64,000 nucleotides of DNA from Costertonia aggregata (GTDB taxonomy: Bacteria; Bacteroidota; Bacteroidia; Flavobacteriales; Flavobacteriaceae): the NCBI RefSeq assembly GCF_013402795.1, contig NZ_CP058595.1, positions 1,957,501 to 2,021,500 on the forward strand, given 5' to 3'. Positions 63,365 to 64,000 of this stretch are shown in pieces. Each line of letters begins with the position of its first letter. Position 1 is the stretch's first letter. The notes below the pieces were generated by a model. The model was not told where the DNA came from. It saw only the letters and a list, made by a program, of their open reading frames with translations, and made no database searches. Both the position numbers and the translations under genes were made by a program.

Positions 63365-63880
63365 TTACCCGCTTACATCGTCCAGTATTATACTATCAAT
63401 TGACTTTCCATCTTTGGAATGCAAAACCGAGATATCCCCGGTAGTTTCAAAAACTACCGCTTGCACTTCCGATAATTGAAATACGTTCGCCTCCCTTAAT
63501 TTACCCATTAAATCGGCTTTGCTCACCAATGTCTTTTTTAGATTTTCGTTTAAGATAACTCCATTTTTCACAAGTAGCACAGGTGTGTTGGTTGTAAGCT
63601 CTTTGAATACGCTTGACGAAATCAAGATTTTTGAAAACAATACCTGTAGGCCAGCCAATACAATTAACGAAACAAAGGCGGGCATCAAGCTAGAAATAGG
63701 TTTGTTTACGGCATCTGCAAGAATAGACCCCATAGCAATGGTAATCGCAAAATCAATACTTGTCATTTTTGCGAAAGTTCTCTTGCCGGCAATCCTTGTG
63801 ATTAGTATCATGTATGCATAGATCAGTATTCCTGCTAATAGCATTTTCGGCACTGTAATAAAATCGATTGAAGAAAACAT
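63365..63880 (-). CDS. DUF421 (YetF-like) membrane protein
   Basis: 171 residues. Three N-terminal membrane helices (LLAGILIYAYMILITRIAG, FAITIAMGSILADAV, AFVSLIVLAGLQVLFS), the GKRTFAKMTSIDFAIT segment typical of DUF421, then a soluble YetF-like domain (NTPVLLVKNGVI, LMGKLREANVFQLSEVQAVV). Function unknown; relatives may help assemble spore or envelope proteins in Bacillus. Shorter than the usual 220-230 residues. The gene may end naturally here. Confidence 0.88.
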   Translation of the reverse strand: MFSSIDFITVPKMLLAGILIYAYMILITRIAGKRTFAKMTSIDFAITIAMGSILADAVNKPISSLMPAFVSLIVLAGLQVLFSKILISSSVFKELTTNTPVLLVKNGVILNENLKKTLVSKADLMGKLREANVFQLSEVQAVVFETTGDISVLHSKDGKSIDSIILDDVSG

Positions 63881-64000
63881 ATGATGGTAGTTTATAGGTT
63901 TAGCGGTAAATGTATCGCATGTTTCAATGTTACATTAGTCGTAACCATTTAAGTTGTAGCGTAATAATTGGGCAGCATTACACCATCCAAATAATAAATG
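63881..64000. other. upstream region at the window edge
   Basis: 120 bases upstream of the DUF421 gene; no promoter box or gene recognised before the window ends. Confidence 0.4.

Noticed and set aside
1-64000. tRNA, rRNA, CRISPR, IS element, prophage or riboswitch
   Set aside because: Looked for T-loop patterns, direct-repeat arrays, transposase motifs and known riboswitch cores in the spacers; none seen.

Overview
The window reads as chromosomal DNA of a Bacteroidota member, most likely a marine Flavobacteriaceae; genus cannot be fixed from the sequence alone. Reasons: low GC; dense, short operons; a complete Bat (aerotolerance) operon; the Bacteroidota long-form PurF; an IPExxxVDY-family protein next to pyk; many short lipoproteins with a Ser-Cys lipobox; and promoter-like boxes of the Bacteroidota TAnnTTTG type at sensible distances upstream of many genes. 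I see no rRNA, tRNA, CRISPR array, IS element, prophage or integration site. This looks like core genome with some accessory genes.

Layout. 0.1-4.3 kb, minus strand: purN, rnhA, a PfkB kinase and a PurF-type amidophosphoribosyltransferase. 4.4-8.8 kb, plus strand: acpP, fabF, rnc, IPExxxVDY protein and pyk, with a strong hairpin between acpP and fabF. 8.9-11.9 kb: a PAS protein divergent from an AraC regulator, then a 51-residue His/Cys-rich gene, an AhpD-like enzyme and a cupredoxin-like secreted protein. 12-14.7 kb: dinB, an NAD(P)-binding protein, a CYTH protein and a lipoprotein. 15-20.7 kb: two SulP anion transporters flanking a beta carbonic anhydrase and pheS, suggesting inorganic carbon handling. 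21-30.2 kb: MoxR, DUF58, a BatD-like protein, BatA, BatB, BatC, BatD and BatE in a tightly packed run.

30.4-34.6 kb: aldo/keto reductase and SDR enzyme convergent with two paralogous beta-propeller-like lipoproteins. 34.8-38.8 kb: an AlbA_2-domain protein, then amylosucrase and a fructokinase-like gene, together a sucrose-splitting unit. 38.9-42 kb: an SPFH-GYF_2 protein, a double zinc-ribbon membrane protein and a PPP-type phosphatase, resembling the YdjI/YdjG membrane-stress module of Bacillus. 42-44.6 kb: acyl-ACP desaturase, an HHH protein and a tandem OmpA-like protein. 45.2-48.8 kb: ALDH7-type dehydrogenase, NTF2-like protein, DUF1304 protein, 3-hydroxyanthranilate dioxygenase and a CAP-domain lipoprotein. 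49.1-59.5 kb: a giant alpha-2-macroglobulin lipoprotein and penicillin-binding protein 1C, separated by two tandem paralogs of an unknown family, CvpA, a small hypothetical and an ABM-fold protein. 59.5-63.9 kb: the two glycerol-3-phosphate dehydrogenases (GlpD, GpsA) tail to tail, a lipoprotein with an internal duplication, and a DUF421 membrane protein.

The least explained items are the SPFH/zinc-ribbon/phosphatase module, the tandem paralogs at 54.7-55.7 kb, the AraC-linked small gene, and a 50-codon reading frame that carries two strong hairpins at 44.8 kb. Nothing seen amounts to proof of a wholly new system.
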